From contig NZ_JAAAWP010000005.1 in assembly GCF_010500915.1 (NCBI RefSeq), positions 124,001-188,000 on the forward strand: DNA of 64,000 nucleotides, in the 5' to 3' direction. Below, piece by piece: positions 8,752-18,599 of this stretch. Both the position numbers and the translations under genes were made by a program. The notes under the pieces are model-generated. The model was not told the origin of the DNA. It searched no databases and saw only the letters and a program-made list of their open reading frames with translations. Positions within the stretch are counted from its first letter, which is position 1, and each line of letters opens with the position of its first letter. This stretch comes from Alteromonas hispanica. GTDB lineage: Bacteria; Pseudomonadota; Gammaproteobacteria; Enterobacterales; Alteromonadaceae.

Positions 8752-9876
8752 TCACATTTTTGTGGGAGATATTCTAATAAGTTTGGCTTGTTCTCCATCG
8801 GTTAACAGCAATATGTCGCCGTTAAGATCGATAGCCACATCTCTTAATCGTGTTTTGACTTTATCTAATAGCAATTGCTCAGTCATCTTTATTCCATCAT
8901 TACTAATAACAAACGCACGCTGAGCTTTAAGCGCCGTTACAATAAATTTTTCGTTGAGTTGGGGGAATGCATTGCCTTGGTAAACCGCCATAGATGAAGG
9001 TGCAATAGATGGTGTCCAGTTTAAAAGCGGGTCTTCCATACCTGTATAAGTATTAAATGGAGATATTAGCGCGCCTGAATAATCTACGCCCAGCGTGACC
9101 ACTGGCCAACCATAGTTTTTCCCTCTGCTTACCCGGTTTATCTCATCACCGCCGTCCGGACCATGTTCATTAAGATAAATAACGCCCTTTTCTGTTTTTA
9201 CCAGCCCTTGGGGGTTGCGATGCCCCAAGCTAAAAATGAATGGGTGTTCGGGAAAAGGAGGGTTATCAAGGGGAGAGCCATTAATTGTAAATCCTAGTAC
9301 TTTACCCATATGGGAGGTCATTCGTTGCGCGTCTTCACGGTAGTCAAACCCATCTCCAGACGTTACCAAGTAAGTATCATTTCCCAAACTGAGTAACTTT
9401 GCACCATAGTGAACAGGTGTGTCCTTTGCTTTGTTCACTTCAAATACAGGCTTGAGATCGGTGATCCCGTTTTCGGGAGAATAAAGGCCGGACAACACTA
9501 CCAGTTTATTGTTGTCATCAACCCCTTTAGAGTAAGACAGCAGTAACCTTGAGGTAACATCAAAATTGTTTGTGGGAATAACGTCTAACCATCCCCCCTG
9601 CCCCTTTGTATACAATTCAGGAAATGTAATAGAAAAACGCTTTTGCTCCTTCGATTTATTGATGAGAACTAATTCTCCATCTCGCTGAGCAATAAGTATG
9701 TTACCGTCTGGCATTACTTCAATTGACTTTGGGAATGCCAGATTTTCAACAACTACACCGATCGTATATTCATCATCTGACAGAAACGTTTCCAGCGTCT
9801 TTGCATTGATAGACGTGCTTATTAACACCATGAGACTTGCAAGGAGCAACGGTTTAAACGGTTTAAATACTTTCAT
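8752..9876 (-). CDS. PQQ-dependent sugar dehydrogenase-like beta-propeller protein
   Basis: This is a secreted protein of the glucose/sorbosone dehydrogenase family (soluble, PQQ-binding six-bladed propeller). From ATG 9876 it has 374 residues with a signal peptide ending SINA. Family marks are FPKSIEVMPDGNILIAQRDGEL, GQGGWLDVIP, SGDGFDYREDAQ, LGHRNPQGLV, EHGPDGGDEINRVSRGKNYGWP and the closing blade LRDVAIDLNGDILLLTDG. The frame is open for 13 more codons to 9915, but only ATG 9876 puts the signal peptide at the N-terminus. The reaction would be oxidation of an aldose in the periplasm, although many homologues have no proven substrate. It is divergent from a small membrane protein gene 88 bases away. 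Confidence 0.83.
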   Translation of the reverse strand: MKVFKPFKPLLLASLMVLISTSINAKTLETFLSDDEYTIGVVVENLAFPKSIEVMPDGNILIAQRDGELVLINKSKEQKRFSITFPELYTKGQGGWLDVIPTNNFDVTSRLLLSYSKGVDDNNKLVVLSGLYSPENGITDLKPVFEVNKAKDTPVHYGAKLLSLGNDTYLVTSGDGFDYREDAQRMTSHMGKVLGFTINGSPLDNPPFPEHPFIFSLGHRNPQGLVKTEKGVIYLNEHGPDGGDEINRVSRGKNYGWPVVTLGVDYSGALISPFNTYTGMEDPLLNWTPSIAPSSMAVYQGNAFPQLNEKFIVTALKAQRAFVISNDGIKMTEQLLLDKVKTRLRDVAIDLNGDILLLTDGEQAKLIRISPTKM

Positions 9877-9964
9877 TTCGACTCTCGTGTATTGTTTCTT
9901 TAGCAACACTATCATGCTATACCAGATTTACACGCCCTATGAATCAACCTTTTTGCGGTAATCT

Positions 9965-10435
9965 ATGCGAGCTTTTTTACAACTTTGTTTTTTGCGCTTT
10001 TTTCCTGCTTGGTTTTTAGCTTTTATTCTTGCTAGTGTTTTTCATTCTCACTTCGTGCTTTTTGAGTTGGTTGCGCTCAATATCGATATCCCAATAACCA
10101 AGTGGGCATATATGGTTTTTGCTGATATGCGTGGTTTAGCCCTTACTTATGGAATGATTATCGCGGTTGCGCTGGCTATCAGCTTTTTCATTGCTCATCT
10201 CCTATTAAACCGGCTAAAAAAAACAGACAACTCCATTGCTGGTCAAAGTAAGAGTAATGCGATTACCATATTGATGTTTGGTGTCGCCGGCGCCGTCGGT
10301 TTTTTCGTCATGCTAGTGGCTATGCAGCCAATATTAAACGTCACTCTCATTGCAGGAGCTAGAACATGGATGGGCATAATAGCTCAGTGTTTTGCGGGCT
10401 TCGTATCTGGAATCTGCTTTGCCAAGCTGAGCTAA
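9965..10435 (+). CDS. Small integral membrane protein, unknown function
   Basis: The product has 156 residues with four predicted membrane helices (about 8-30, 55-80, 93-118 and 128-152). The first loop contains ALNIDIPITKWAYMVFADMRGLALTYG and the linker between helices two and three is basic (LLNRLKKTDNSIAGQSKSN). I do not recognise the family. It is divergent from the sugar dehydrogenase gene and ends 134 bases before fadD on the same strand. The start ATG follows GCGGTAATCT with only a weak ribosome site. Confidence 0.7.
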   Translation: MRAFLQLCFLRFFPAWFLAFILASVFHSHFVLFELVALNIDIPITKWAYMVFADMRGLALTYGMIIAVALAISFFIAHLLLNRLKKTDNSIAGQSKSNAITILMFGVAGAVGFFVMLVAMQPILNVTLIAGARTWMGIIAQCFAGFVSGICFAKLS

Positions 10436-10569
10436 GTAGTAGTGATAGATCATTACTAATTACATTACCAAAATTTATACTCATTTATAAGCCAACAAAC
10501 ATGTAAATAAAAAGTTAACTTTGCTAATGTTAGGGTAATAAAAATACATGCCCTCATAGGAAAAGCAAT

Positions 10570-12138
10570 ATGATAACTTATCCAGAAAACGTAACCTGCT
10601 TAGCAGATTACATTGAAAGTGTATTAACGAAGTTTGCTGATAGACCTGCCTACACGGCATTAGGGCAAACTCTCACATTTGCTGACATCGATAAAAAATC
10701 AGCAGCGCTAGCTCGTTATCTTGTCCACGAAGCGAAGCTTAAACCCGGTTCTCGTGTGGCTATTCAACTTCCTAACCTTATTCAAAACCCTATTGCAGTT
10801 TACGCGGCACTGCGTGCGGGCCTTGTCGTTGTAAATACAAACCCGCTTTACACCGAACGTGAAATGAAACATCAATTCACTGACAGTGGTGCTACCGCTT
10901 TAATCATCCTTAGCGATTTACTGCCTAAGTTCGATGCGATAAAAAGTGATACTGAGATAACAACGGTCATAGCAACGTCGGCCACAGAGTTGCTCAATCC
11001 ATCCAGTGCTCCCGCTATTGAAGGTACGATTTCACTTACCGATGCTGTCGAAAAAGGCACTACGCTTCCTGAGTTTGAACGCCAAAAAATAGAGCAAAAC
11101 GACTTGGCCATGCTGCAATACACAGGCGGCACAACCGGTGTAAGTAAAGGCGCAGCATTAAGCCATAACAATGTGTTGGCCAACTGCATTCAAATGCTCG
11201 ACCGCATTGGCCAACAATTTAAAGACGGTGAAGAAGTAGTTGTATGTCCGCTACCTCTTTACCATATTTATGCATTTACCGTTTGTATGATGGCGCTGTT
11301 CTCAAAGGGCAGTCAAATTGTGCTTATTCCCAACCCTCGTGATATAGACGGGTTTATTCAAACACTTAAACCTCATGCAATTACCGCCTTTGCTGGCATC
11401 AATACCCTATTCGTTGGTTTAGGCCGTCACCCTGAATTCGCCAAACTCGACTTTTCCAAATTGCATTTAACCATGTCTGGCGGAACAGCACTTACGCAAG
11501 CGGCTGTTTCAATATGGAAAGGCGTTACAGGAAACACTATTACCGAAGGCTATGGGCTTTCTGAAACCGCTCCCGTTGTCTCTTTCAATATTCCTGGGAA
11601 AGAGGAAATAGGTACCGTGGGCATGGCGCTAGAGGATACCGAGGTGGCTCTACTAGACAGTTATGATAAACCCGTTGCTGATGGCGAGTCTGGACAAATA
11701 GCGGTAAGAGGGCCCCAGGTCATGTTGGGCTACTGGCAAAGAGACGATGAAACAGCGAAAGTGATGACCAGCGACGGCTTTTTCAAAACCGGAGACATTG
11801 GCGTTCGCACAGAGTCTGGTGCTATCAAAATTGTTGACCGATTGAAAGACATGATTATTGTGTCTGGTTTTAATGTATACCCTAATGAAATTGAGGACAT
11901 TCTTACCTCACACCCCGATGTAATGGAAGCGGCAGTAGTGGGCAAACCTGACGATAAGACAGGGGAAAGAGTATGCGCGTTCATTACGGTGAGTAATGAG
12001 GTTAACGTAGACGACGTCACCGCTTTCTGTAAGGAGCAGTTGACTAATTACAAAGTGCCCAAGTCTATTGAAATACTTGAAGAATTGCCTAAGTCCACCG
12101 TGGGCAAAATACTTCGCAGGGAGCTTAGGGACAAGTAG
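10570..12138 (+). CDS. fadD: Long-chain fatty-acid CoA ligase (FadD-like)
   Basis: This is a class I adenylate-forming enzyme of 522 residues that activates fatty acids to acyl-CoA for beta-oxidation or phospholipid turnover. The P-loop-like AMP motif YTGGTTGVSKGA lies near residue 180. Further motifs are TEGYGLSET, then FFKTGDIG, IVDRLKDMIIVSGFNVYPNEIE, and the C-terminal catalytic lysine in KSTVGKILRREL. It is about 40 residues shorter than E. coli FadD but has all core motifs; another acyl-CoA synthetase of the family is possible. ATG 10570 follows AGGAAAAGCAAT. It is a single gene with a strong terminator downstream. No FadR site was identified. Confidence 0.85.
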   Translation: MITYPENVTCLADYIESVLTKFADRPAYTALGQTLTFADIDKKSAALARYLVHEAKLKPGSRVAIQLPNLIQNPIAVYAALRAGLVVVNTNPLYTEREMKHQFTDSGATALIILSDLLPKFDAIKSDTEITTVIATSATELLNPSSAPAIEGTISLTDAVEKGTTLPEFERQKIEQNDLAMLQYTGGTTGVSKGAALSHNNVLANCIQMLDRIGQQFKDGEEVVVCPLPLYHIYAFTVCMMALFSKGSQIVLIPNPRDIDGFIQTLKPHAITAFAGINTLFVGLGRHPEFAKLDFSKLHLTMSGGTALTQAAVSIWKGVTGNTITEGYGLSETAPVVSFNIPGKEEIGTVGMALEDTEVALLDSYDKPVADGESGQIAVRGPQVMLGYWQRDDETAKVMTSDGFFKTGDIGVRTESGAIKIVDRLKDMIIVSGFNVYPNEIEDILTSHPDVMEAAVVGKPDDKTGERVCAFITVSNEVNVDDVTAFCKEQLTNYKVPKSIEILEELPKSTVGKILRRELRDK

Positions 12139-12170
12139 AAACTTAGCTTATTGAGCGGCGAATTAGTGGC

Positions 12171-12208
12171 AAAAAAATGAGCCGCCCTCCATTAGGGCGG
12201 TCTATTTT
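12171..12208. terminator. Intrinsic terminator after fadD
   Basis: The 7-bp stem CCGCCCT / AGGGCGG (12182-12200) has a 5-nt loop, with TCTATTTT on the plus side and a run of seven A (12171-12177) on the other side. It can work in both directions. Confidence 0.8.
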
Positions 12209-12375
12209 AAGCTTCTTTGTGTTGTAACCTTTTGTCGCTCTTTTGTTGCTCCCTATCCTCTGGGCAATAGTCCGCTCTTTCTAATGCAGCAACTAAAGAA
12301 TAAGGTGTTAAAGGTTGATGCTTAACGGGTTTATATCTATAAGTATTATATAGCTTATTAAACTGATTACATTGT

Positions 12376-13548
12376 ATGTTGTCCGCCTCATTCTCATTTA
12401 CTAGTTCCGCCGAAGTTAGATCGCAAAAACATAAGATCGAGGAACTTGTCCCATCACTTATTATTGTCTACGCCTCTCCACTGTTTTTTGAAAATGATGA
12501 TTGGTTTTTAGCGTTACGAGAGATCTCTCCCAACATTGTGGGTTGCAGTACCGCTGGTGAAATTAGTTCAGACCAAGTGCATGCAGACAGCATTGTGATT
12601 TTAACAATAAAGTTAGAGTACGGCAGCGATATAGCCATTCATACCTCGACATTAGCTAACATGCAGGCCTCTTTCGATACCGGCATGGCACTAAGTCAAA
12701 AAATTGACCCCCAAGGTCTCAAAGGCGTTTATACACTAGCGCCTGGTCTTGCTGTAAATGGTTCAGCAGTGATTAACGGGTTAACCAGTTTATTGCCTTC
12801 ACATGTAAAATTAAGTGGCGGGCTTGCTGGTGATAACGCTTCGTTCGGCAGAACCTTTGTCATCAGTCCAGAGGGGATTAGTGAAAATACCGTAGTGGCA
12901 GTGTGTTTTTACGGAGAAAACTTAACCTTTGGGTATGGCGCATACGGCGGATGGCGCTCTTTCGGACCGTCAAGAAGTGTTACCAAAGCAAATGAAAACC
13001 TACTTTTTCAATTAGACGATGTACCGGCGCTTACTATTTATAAAGATTACCTCGGTGATTACGCTTCCGACTTGCCTGCAAATGGGCTGCTGTTTCCACT
13101 CGAAGTAGTTGGAAAAGACCAGAAGGGAACCGGACTTATTCGAACTATTTTGGGTATTGATGAAGACACCAACAGTTTGATTCTAGCCGGTGATGTGGTT
13201 GAGTCAGAATACGTTAGGCTGATGCACGCTTCTACTGATGACCTTATCGACGGAGCACAACTAGCGGTTGCCAATGCACTCTCTAACCCTAAGTCCACGC
13301 ATTCGTCACCAAGAGTAAATAAGGCGCATCACAGCCTTGCTTTAGTAACCAGCTGCGTTGGAAGAAAGCTCGTTATGGGCGATAGAGTTGAAGAAGAATT
13401 GGAATGTATTAAGGAACAGCTGCCACAAAATACGAATATCGCAGGCTTTTATTCCTATGGCGAAATATGTCCTTTCGACAACAAGTCTCAGAGCAAGCTA
13501 TATAATCAAACACTATCGATGACGTTAATTCAGGAAATCGCCCCTTGA
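12376..13548 (+). CDS. FIST-domain sensory protein
   Basis: The product has 390 residues and covers FIST_N (about 25-215) and FIST_C (about 215-370). Typical phrases are NIVGCSTAGEIS, LSGGLAGDNASF, AYGGWRSFGPSRSVTKA, DVPALTIYKDYLG and IAGFYSYGEICPF. FIST domains are proposed sensors of small ligands in signalling proteins. There is no signal peptide, so the protein should be cytosolic. Its last codons overlap the next gene by 4 bases, so it should be made together with the hybrid kinase and feed a signal to it, as for FIST-kinase pairs in other proteobacteria. The start is ATG 12376; no strong ribosome site is visible. Confidence 0.85.
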   Translation: MLSASFSFTSSAEVRSQKHKIEELVPSLIIVYASPLFFENDDWFLALREISPNIVGCSTAGEISSDQVHADSIVILTIKLEYGSDIAIHTSTLANMQASFDTGMALSQKIDPQGLKGVYTLAPGLAVNGSAVINGLTSLLPSHVKLSGGLAGDNASFGRTFVISPEGISENTVVAVCFYGENLTFGYGAYGGWRSFGPSRSVTKANENLLFQLDDVPALTIYKDYLGDYASDLPANGLLFPLEVVGKDQKGTGLIRTILGIDEDTNSLILAGDVVESEYVRLMHASTDDLIDGAQLAVANALSNPKSTHSSPRVNKAHHSLALVTSCVGRKLVMGDRVEEELECIKEQLPQNTNIAGFYSYGEICPFDNKSQSKLYNQTLSMTLIQEIAP

Positions 13549-16085
13549 ACTCATTGCTTGCAAGGCAAATTAAGAAGGCATTTGGCTTAAAAAGTATTGA
13601 AGGGCTTGATGAATGGCTCTCTGCACTTGCTAATTCAGAAGCAAAGGAATTAAATGCCAAAGCGCTTCAAGAGGGCTTGGTTAATCTGTTAAAGCGCATC
13701 GAAGAAACGTATGAATTTCACAAGCGAGATCTAACGCTTCGTGAAAGAAGCTTGCAAATTAGCTCTAAAGAGCTGCTTGCTGCAAATGAGAAGATAAGAA
13801 ATAAATTAGCCGTACAGCAACAAGTTGTCGACACCCTTCGCTCTTCAGTTAATCTCTTGCTGGTTGACCAAAACAAGCCCCCCATAAAGGATGATTTAGC
13901 CAATATTTCTGCTCTTTCAGAAATGATGCTAGAACTCATCAACGAGCAAAAAACGGTTGAAAGGCAAGTCCAGCAAGCATTGGATGAAGCCGAGAGTGCA
14001 AACAGAGCAAAAAGCGAATTTTTAGCCACGATTAGTCATGAAATACGCACTCCAATGAATGCTGTGATTGGACTTACTCACCTCGCTCTTGATGCTGAAG
14101 ACACTGACACAAAGCAAATGTACCTTGAAAAGGTGAAAAATAACGCGGCGTCTTTGCTCAGCCTTATCAATAATATTTTAGATTTGTCCAAGGTAGAGGC
14201 AGGTAAATTCGAAGTGGCCAACGAAACCTTTACCCTCGCAGATACCATTGAAAAACTGGCGTATGTTTTTCAAACAAAGGCGAGCGAAAAACAAATTCAG
14301 TTGCTGTTTGATATTCAAATCGACCCCGCAATGAACTACCAAGGCGACTGCGAAAAAATCTATCAGGTATTACTCAATTTACTCAGCAATGCCCTCAAGT
14401 TTACTGCGTCAGGCACAATTGTGCTCACCCTTTCACAGCGACTCGACAAGGTTTTCTTTTGTGTGAGTGACACGGGCATGGGTATTAGCGAGGGCAATAA
14501 GGCCAAGCTTTTTGATGCCTTCGTGCAAGCTGATAATTCAATATCCCGCAAGTTTGGTGGCACCGGCCTAGGGTTAACTATCTGCAAGAGCCTAGTTGAG
14601 CACATGGGTGGGCAATTAAAAGTAGACAGCGAGGAAGGAAAAGGAAGCGACTTCTATTTCTCTTTACCCATTTGCTGTAAACAAGAACTTAAGCAAACTG
14701 ACTCATCCTCTACTGGTATTGCTAAAAAAATACTTTGCATCAAAAGTAGCGAAACGGTATCGAAGGGATGTGTTGTATTACAAAGGACATTAAAGCGCTT
14801 AAGCATAGAGTGTGAGATTGTAGACCGTAATATTGAATTATTTCCAGAGGATGCAGAAGCGTCAATTATTTTTCTACCCGATGATGATGAAGTGTGGCAA
14901 CGTTTTATTAATCAATTGCGTTTAGGCGATTTTGAACACTTAAACCTGCGTTGTGTTGTCAGTCCTCGTTCAAAGATGAGCGTCACACAAAAATTAAAAA
15001 ATGCCAACATCGCAAACATCAGTGTTATCGAGCTCCCATTTACTGACAGCGATTTGATAACGGCACTGTCTCCAACCCAAATAAACAAAGATATTCAGCT
15101 TCATGATGGGTTAGAAAGCATCGAATGGCGCAGGAAACGCCTCTCTGGCAAACACGTTCTCGTAGTCGATGATGACGCAATAAGTGTTGAAATAAGCCAG
15201 CAAGTATTGCGTAACGTTGGCATGGTAGTTTCCACTGCGTCTTCAGGTACTGAATCTTTAGCGTTGTGCGACGAACATCACTTTGATGCAATTCTTTTAG
15301 ACTACCATCTTTCAGATATGTCGGGTCAAGAAGTCGCCCACGCGCTATCGCAAAAAGACCGATGGGCCACGCCCATTATTGCGCTGAGCGCAGATGAATC
15401 TTCTATTGCAGAAAAAAAAGCGCTAGCCGCTGGAATGTGTCAGTTTTTGCTTAAGCCTGCTGTTGCCGATGACATCATTCATGCCATCGACAAGCACATT
15501 CACTCTGGCTACACAGAAATTAAGCAACCGCCTAGCAACAGTCCATTTCTTGTTGCGCTAAGACAGTTTTACGACACTTACAAACATGCATCAATTGTGT
15601 CGAAGCTTTTGAGCATTTCGGCTATTAGTGAAAGCACATTATCAAAAGACCACGAATTAATTAGGCATATGTTGGAGGATTCGCGGAGTATTGGCGCGCT
15701 ATCTCTTCATCAATTTTTGCTGGAAATAACAGATAAAAGCTTTAGCTCAAAAGATGAGTTAATTGACGCTATTGCAAAACTCTCGCAATGTCTGGATATC
15801 ACGTTACGGCTCATTGCACATACATTAGAAAGTACTAACATGACTGAACAGTCGATAGAAGCTGACAAACAACCTCTTATAGAGAGTATCACTACACTCA
15901 AATCTTTATTAGAGACATTTGATGCACAGGCAATCAATCTTATCGAAGAAGTACGTAACAATAACAGCGAGAATGAGTATGTGGATTATATAGACAGAAT
16001 AGGGCAATTTTGCGCTGTTTATGATTTTGAACGGGCTTATGAGCAAGCTGACAAACTATTGGAAGCACTAAGCAATGAACAGTGA
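13545..16085 (+). CDS. Cytosolic hybrid histidine kinase coupled to FIST sensor
   Basis: The start codon is TTG within the TTGA overlap with the FIST stop, which implies translational coupling. The product has 846 residues and no membrane segment: an N-terminal helical and coiled-coil part (1-155), then HisKA with FLATISHEIRTPMNA (His165), HATPase with VLLNLLSNALKFT, DTGMGI and GTGLGLTIC (to about 380). Next is a degenerate receiver-like region (about 395-520) with no DD pair or clear phospho-Asp, a true receiver (about 530-655: VLVVDDDAIS, Asp586 in AILLDYHLSDM, Lys in LLKPA) and a helical C-terminal part. It overlaps the next gene by 11 bases. The receiver would pass phosphate to the HD-GYP partner or an HPt elsewhere. 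Confidence 0.87.
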   Translation: MNSLLARQIKKAFGLKSIEGLDEWLSALANSEAKELNAKALQEGLVNLLKRIEETYEFHKRDLTLRERSLQISSKELLAANEKIRNKLAVQQQVVDTLRSSVNLLLVDQNKPPIKDDLANISALSEMMLELINEQKTVERQVQQALDEAESANRAKSEFLATISHEIRTPMNAVIGLTHLALDAEDTDTKQMYLEKVKNNAASLLSLINNILDLSKVEAGKFEVANETFTLADTIEKLAYVFQTKASEKQIQLLFDIQIDPAMNYQGDCEKIYQVLLNLLSNALKFTASGTIVLTLSQRLDKVFFCVSDTGMGISEGNKAKLFDAFVQADNSISRKFGGTGLGLTICKSLVEHMGGQLKVDSEEGKGSDFYFSLPICCKQELKQTDSSSTGIAKKILCIKSSETVSKGCVVLQRTLKRLSIECEIVDRNIELFPEDAEASIIFLPDDDEVWQRFINQLRLGDFEHLNLRCVVSPRSKMSVTQKLKNANIANISVIELPFTDSDLITALSPTQINKDIQLHDGLESIEWRRKRLSGKHVLVVDDDAISVEISQQVLRNVGMVVSTASSGTESLALCDEHHFDAILLDYHLSDMSGQEVAHALSQKDRWATPIIALSADESSIAEKKALAAGMCQFLLKPAVADDIIHAIDKHIHSGYTEIKQPPSNSPFLVALRQFYDTYKHASIVSKLLSISAISESTLSKDHELIRHMLEDSRSIGALSLHQFLLEITDKSFSSKDELIDAIAKLSQCLDITLRLIAHTLESTNMTEQSIEADKQPLIESITTLKSLLETFDAQAINLIEEVRNNNSENEYVDYIDRIGQFCAVYDFERAYEQADKLLEALSNEQ

Positions 16086-17163
16086 ATTACAAAGCCAGAG
16101 TAAACGATTTAGCGTGCTCATTGTAGATGATGAGCCAGCAAACATTGATTTGCTGCGCGGAATTTTAAGCCCGTATTACGACATCAAGGTAGCACCCTCT
16201 GGTATTGTTGCGCTGAAAATTGTTGAAAAGTTTACGCCCGATCTTATTTTGCTAGACGTAATGATGCCTGAGATGGATGGATTTGAAGTATGTCGCAAAC
16301 TGAAATCAAATAAGCATTATGCCAATATTCCCGTTATTTTCGTCACCGCTTTGGTGCAAGGCGCAGATGAAGAAAAGGGGTTTGCGCTCGGTGCCATCGA
16401 TTACATTACCAAGCCTGTGTCGCCAAGCATCACATTGGCTAGAGTTAAAACCCATATTTCGCTTGCCCACCAAATGCGAACAACAGAGGTGCTAGTTGAA
16501 CAAAGAACAGCAGATTTACTAGCTAGCCAACAGAGCGCCATAACGATGCTTGCTGCGGCTGGGCATTACAACGACAATGACACTGGACACCATATATGGC
16601 GAATGGCTGCATACAGCAAGTGTCTTGCATTGGCCAGTGGTTGGAGCTATGAAGACGCCAATCTACTTACACAGGCTGCCCCCATGCACGATACTGGCAA
16701 AATTGGCATACCCGATAGCATATTAAAGGCACCTAGAAAACTCACTGATGAGGAAATGGACATCATGCAAAGTCATGCATCCATTGGCTATAACATACTG
16801 TGTCAAAGTAAAACGCCCCTATTCGAACTTGCCGCTGAGATTGCTCTTAATCATCATGAAAAGTGGGACGGAACGGGCTACCCTAACGGACTAAGGGGGG
16901 AAGCGATACCCGAAAGCGCAAGAATAGTAGCCATCGCCGATGTATTTGATGCGTTAACGATGAAGCGACCATACAAAAACGCATGGAGTGATAACGATGC
17001 ATTTCAGTATATTGCCGAGGGAGCACATCAGCACTTTGACCCAAGATTAGTCGAAATTTTCTTAGGTATAAAAGAGCAGTTATTAGAAACAAAGCGCTAT
17101 TGGAATGATTTAGAGAAGCAAGGCATTGTTCCATCACTTACAGCGTTTACCCCGACCCCGTGA
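16075..17163 (+). CDS. Response regulator with HD-GYP c-di-GMP phosphodiesterase domain
   Basis: This RpfG-like protein has 362 residues. A receiver (about 10-125) has VLIVDDEPANI and phospho-Asp61 in LILLDVMMPEMDG, with Lys113. An HD-GYP domain (about 150-345) has HD at 205-206 in MHDTGKIGIPDSIL, HHEKWDGTGYPNGL at 260-273 and IADVFDALT. These residues are those of active HD-GYP enzymes, which degrade cyclic di-GMP. The gene starts inside the hybrid kinase gene, so the three genes form one operon: FIST sensing, kinase, then second-messenger output. A terminator follows directly. The operon probably lowers c-di-GMP in response to a cytosolic ligand (inference). Confidence 0.9.
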   Translation: MNSELQSQSKRFSVLIVDDEPANIDLLRGILSPYYDIKVAPSGIVALKIVEKFTPDLILLDVMMPEMDGFEVCRKLKSNKHYANIPVIFVTALVQGADEEKGFALGAIDYITKPVSPSITLARVKTHISLAHQMRTTEVLVEQRTADLLASQQSAITMLAAAGHYNDNDTGHHIWRMAAYSKCLALASGWSYEDANLLTQAAPMHDTGKIGIPDSILKAPRKLTDEEMDIMQSHASIGYNILCQSKTPLFELAAEIALNHHEKWDGTGYPNGLRGEAIPESARIVAIADVFDALTMKRPYKNAWSDNDAFQYIAEGAHQHFDPRLVEIFLGIKEQLLETKRYWNDLEKQGIVPSLTAFTPTP

Positions 17164-17181
17164 ACAGCGTTTAGCCAACAA

Positions 17182-17207
17182 AAAGCCACACTAAAAAGTG
17201 TGGCTTT
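17182..17207. terminator. Intrinsic terminator after the FIST/HD-GYP operon
   Basis: The 11-bp stem AAAGCCACACT / AGTGTGGCTTT has an AAAA loop, and A and T tails flank it. It serves the plus-strand operon ending at 17163 and may also end the minus-strand TonB operon ending at 17268. Confidence 0.82.
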
Positions 17208-17267
17208 AAACGTTTCCAAAACTTAAATACTTCTACCTACACTTGTGCAGACTTTCCAAACTCAAAG

Positions 17268-18590
17268 TTAGCTAGCACCAAGTTCAGCCGCCATAGCTTC
17301 AGCCTGACGCTTTTCGCCTTGTACAAACTGCTTCCATTGCTGTGCCATAGCGCGACTCTTTTGGTGCTTTTCAGCCTCTGCAAGCTGGTTAAGCGCAAGT
17401 GCGTACTGTTTTTTATTAAACAGCGCCATGCCTTTAACGAGGTACACTAAACCAGGATTTCTTAAATCGCCTTTTTCTAGCGCTCTATCGACAGCGGCAA
17501 TAGCATCGTCCCAACGCTCTTCGTTCAAAAGAATTTGAGCAAGTTGTGCATCAAGCTCACCATCATCAGCAAGGTTTGCCGCCTGCATCATGACAGGTAT
17601 AGCTTTATCTTGCTCTTTTGCTAACGACCAACTTTGACCTAAGAACTTGAGGTTACGAAGATTCTTTTCCAATACACCTTCGTTCATCGCTTGCTCCATC
17701 AGCTTGGCCCCTTTGTAAGGCGCACGATGGTAGTAGTAAAGCTGCGCAAGATTAAAGATATCTGCCGAAGATTCTATGAAGCCTCGCTGGTAGGCGGTTT
17801 CCATCATGGCTAGCTGCTTTCGCTCTTCGCCAAGTTCGCCGTACATGCCTGCTAACTGGATCCAATACTTTGGCTCGTCAAACAACTTGACCATTTTTAC
17901 CAAAACATCTTTTACCTTTTTAGGCTGCTTTAGCTCATAAAATACGGCCCGCTGAAGAATTAGCCAGCCCTCATCGGGCAGCATGCCTTCAGCTTCATGG
18001 TCGGCTATCGCCTGTGAAATCCAATCTGCAGCTAACTCATACTGCTGACTTTGGTAATAAGCCTGTGCTTTAATCACCTTATTTTTAGGTGGTATTGGGC
18101 CCGTATTCAACGACTCCCAGCGCTCAAGATACTTAATAGTCTCATCAAAATTACCCTGCATAAGGTTAAGCTGGGCAAGACTGAAAAGTGTCGTCATCTC
18201 AAACTTTTCTGGGATTGGTTGTTGCTCAACGACTTTAGCGAATGACTCAAGCGCTTTGTCGTAGTCTTCATCGTTGTAGTAGATGAAGCCATAAAAGTTA
18301 TACATCATGGCCTTTTCATAGGCGTTCATTGAATAACTTTTTTCCTCAACCTCTCCTAATATAGCAAGAGCCTCTTCCACATCACCAGACTCATCCGCTG
18401 CAGCCTGCGCGCGCGCCAGCTGCTCGTACACTTTGCCTCTTAGCGTTGGAACACGACGCGTTTTTTTCTCACTAGCCTTCTGCTCTTGAGCTACTGCTTC
18501 GGTTGCCAGTAGTAAACCTGGAATAGAAACAGTCGCTGAGGCGATAGTAAACGCGATAGCGCTAAACAATTTATTCGTCTGTTTTCTCAT
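17268..18590 (-). CDS. Periplasmic TPR protein of the TonB operon
   Basis: The product has 440 residues with a signal peptide ending EAVAQ. About residues 50-430 are a run of tetratricopeptide-like helices (AYEKAMMYNFYGFIYYNDED, DKALESFAKVVEQQP, MQGNFDETIKYLERW, ALFNKKQYALALNQLAEAE). It is the last gene of the DUF3450-TtpC-ExbB-ExbD-TonB set and begins 9 bases after the tonB stop. TPR proteins are a regular member of TonB3-type clusters and are thought to be periplasmic scaffolds, but the precise role is not known. No catalytic motif is present. Confidence 0.85.
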   Translation of the reverse strand: MRKQTNKLFSAIAFTIASATVSIPGLLLATEAVAQEQKASEKKTRRVPTLRGKVYEQLARAQAAADESGDVEEALAILGEVEEKSYSMNAYEKAMMYNFYGFIYYNDEDYDKALESFAKVVEQQPIPEKFEMTTLFSLAQLNLMQGNFDETIKYLERWESLNTGPIPPKNKVIKAQAYYQSQQYELAADWISQAIADHEAEGMLPDEGWLILQRAVFYELKQPKKVKDVLVKMVKLFDEPKYWIQLAGMYGELGEERKQLAMMETAYQRGFIESSADIFNLAQLYYYHRAPYKGAKLMEQAMNEGVLEKNLRNLKFLGQSWSLAKEQDKAIPVMMQAANLADDGELDAQLAQILLNEERWDDAIAAVDRALEKGDLRNPGLVYLVKGMALFNKKQYALALNQLAEAEKHQKSRAMAQQWKQFVQGEKRQAEAMAAELGAS

Positions 18591-18599
18591 CTTGTTCTA

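Noticed and set aside
12207-12375. Minus-strand open frame reading towards the fadD terminator, with a protein-like ending (PLTPYSLVAALERADYCPED)
   Set aside because: No ATG, GTG or TTG lies in frame for a long distance upstream, where it runs antisense to the FIST gene. The terminator after it also serves fadD, so a real gene cannot be supported.
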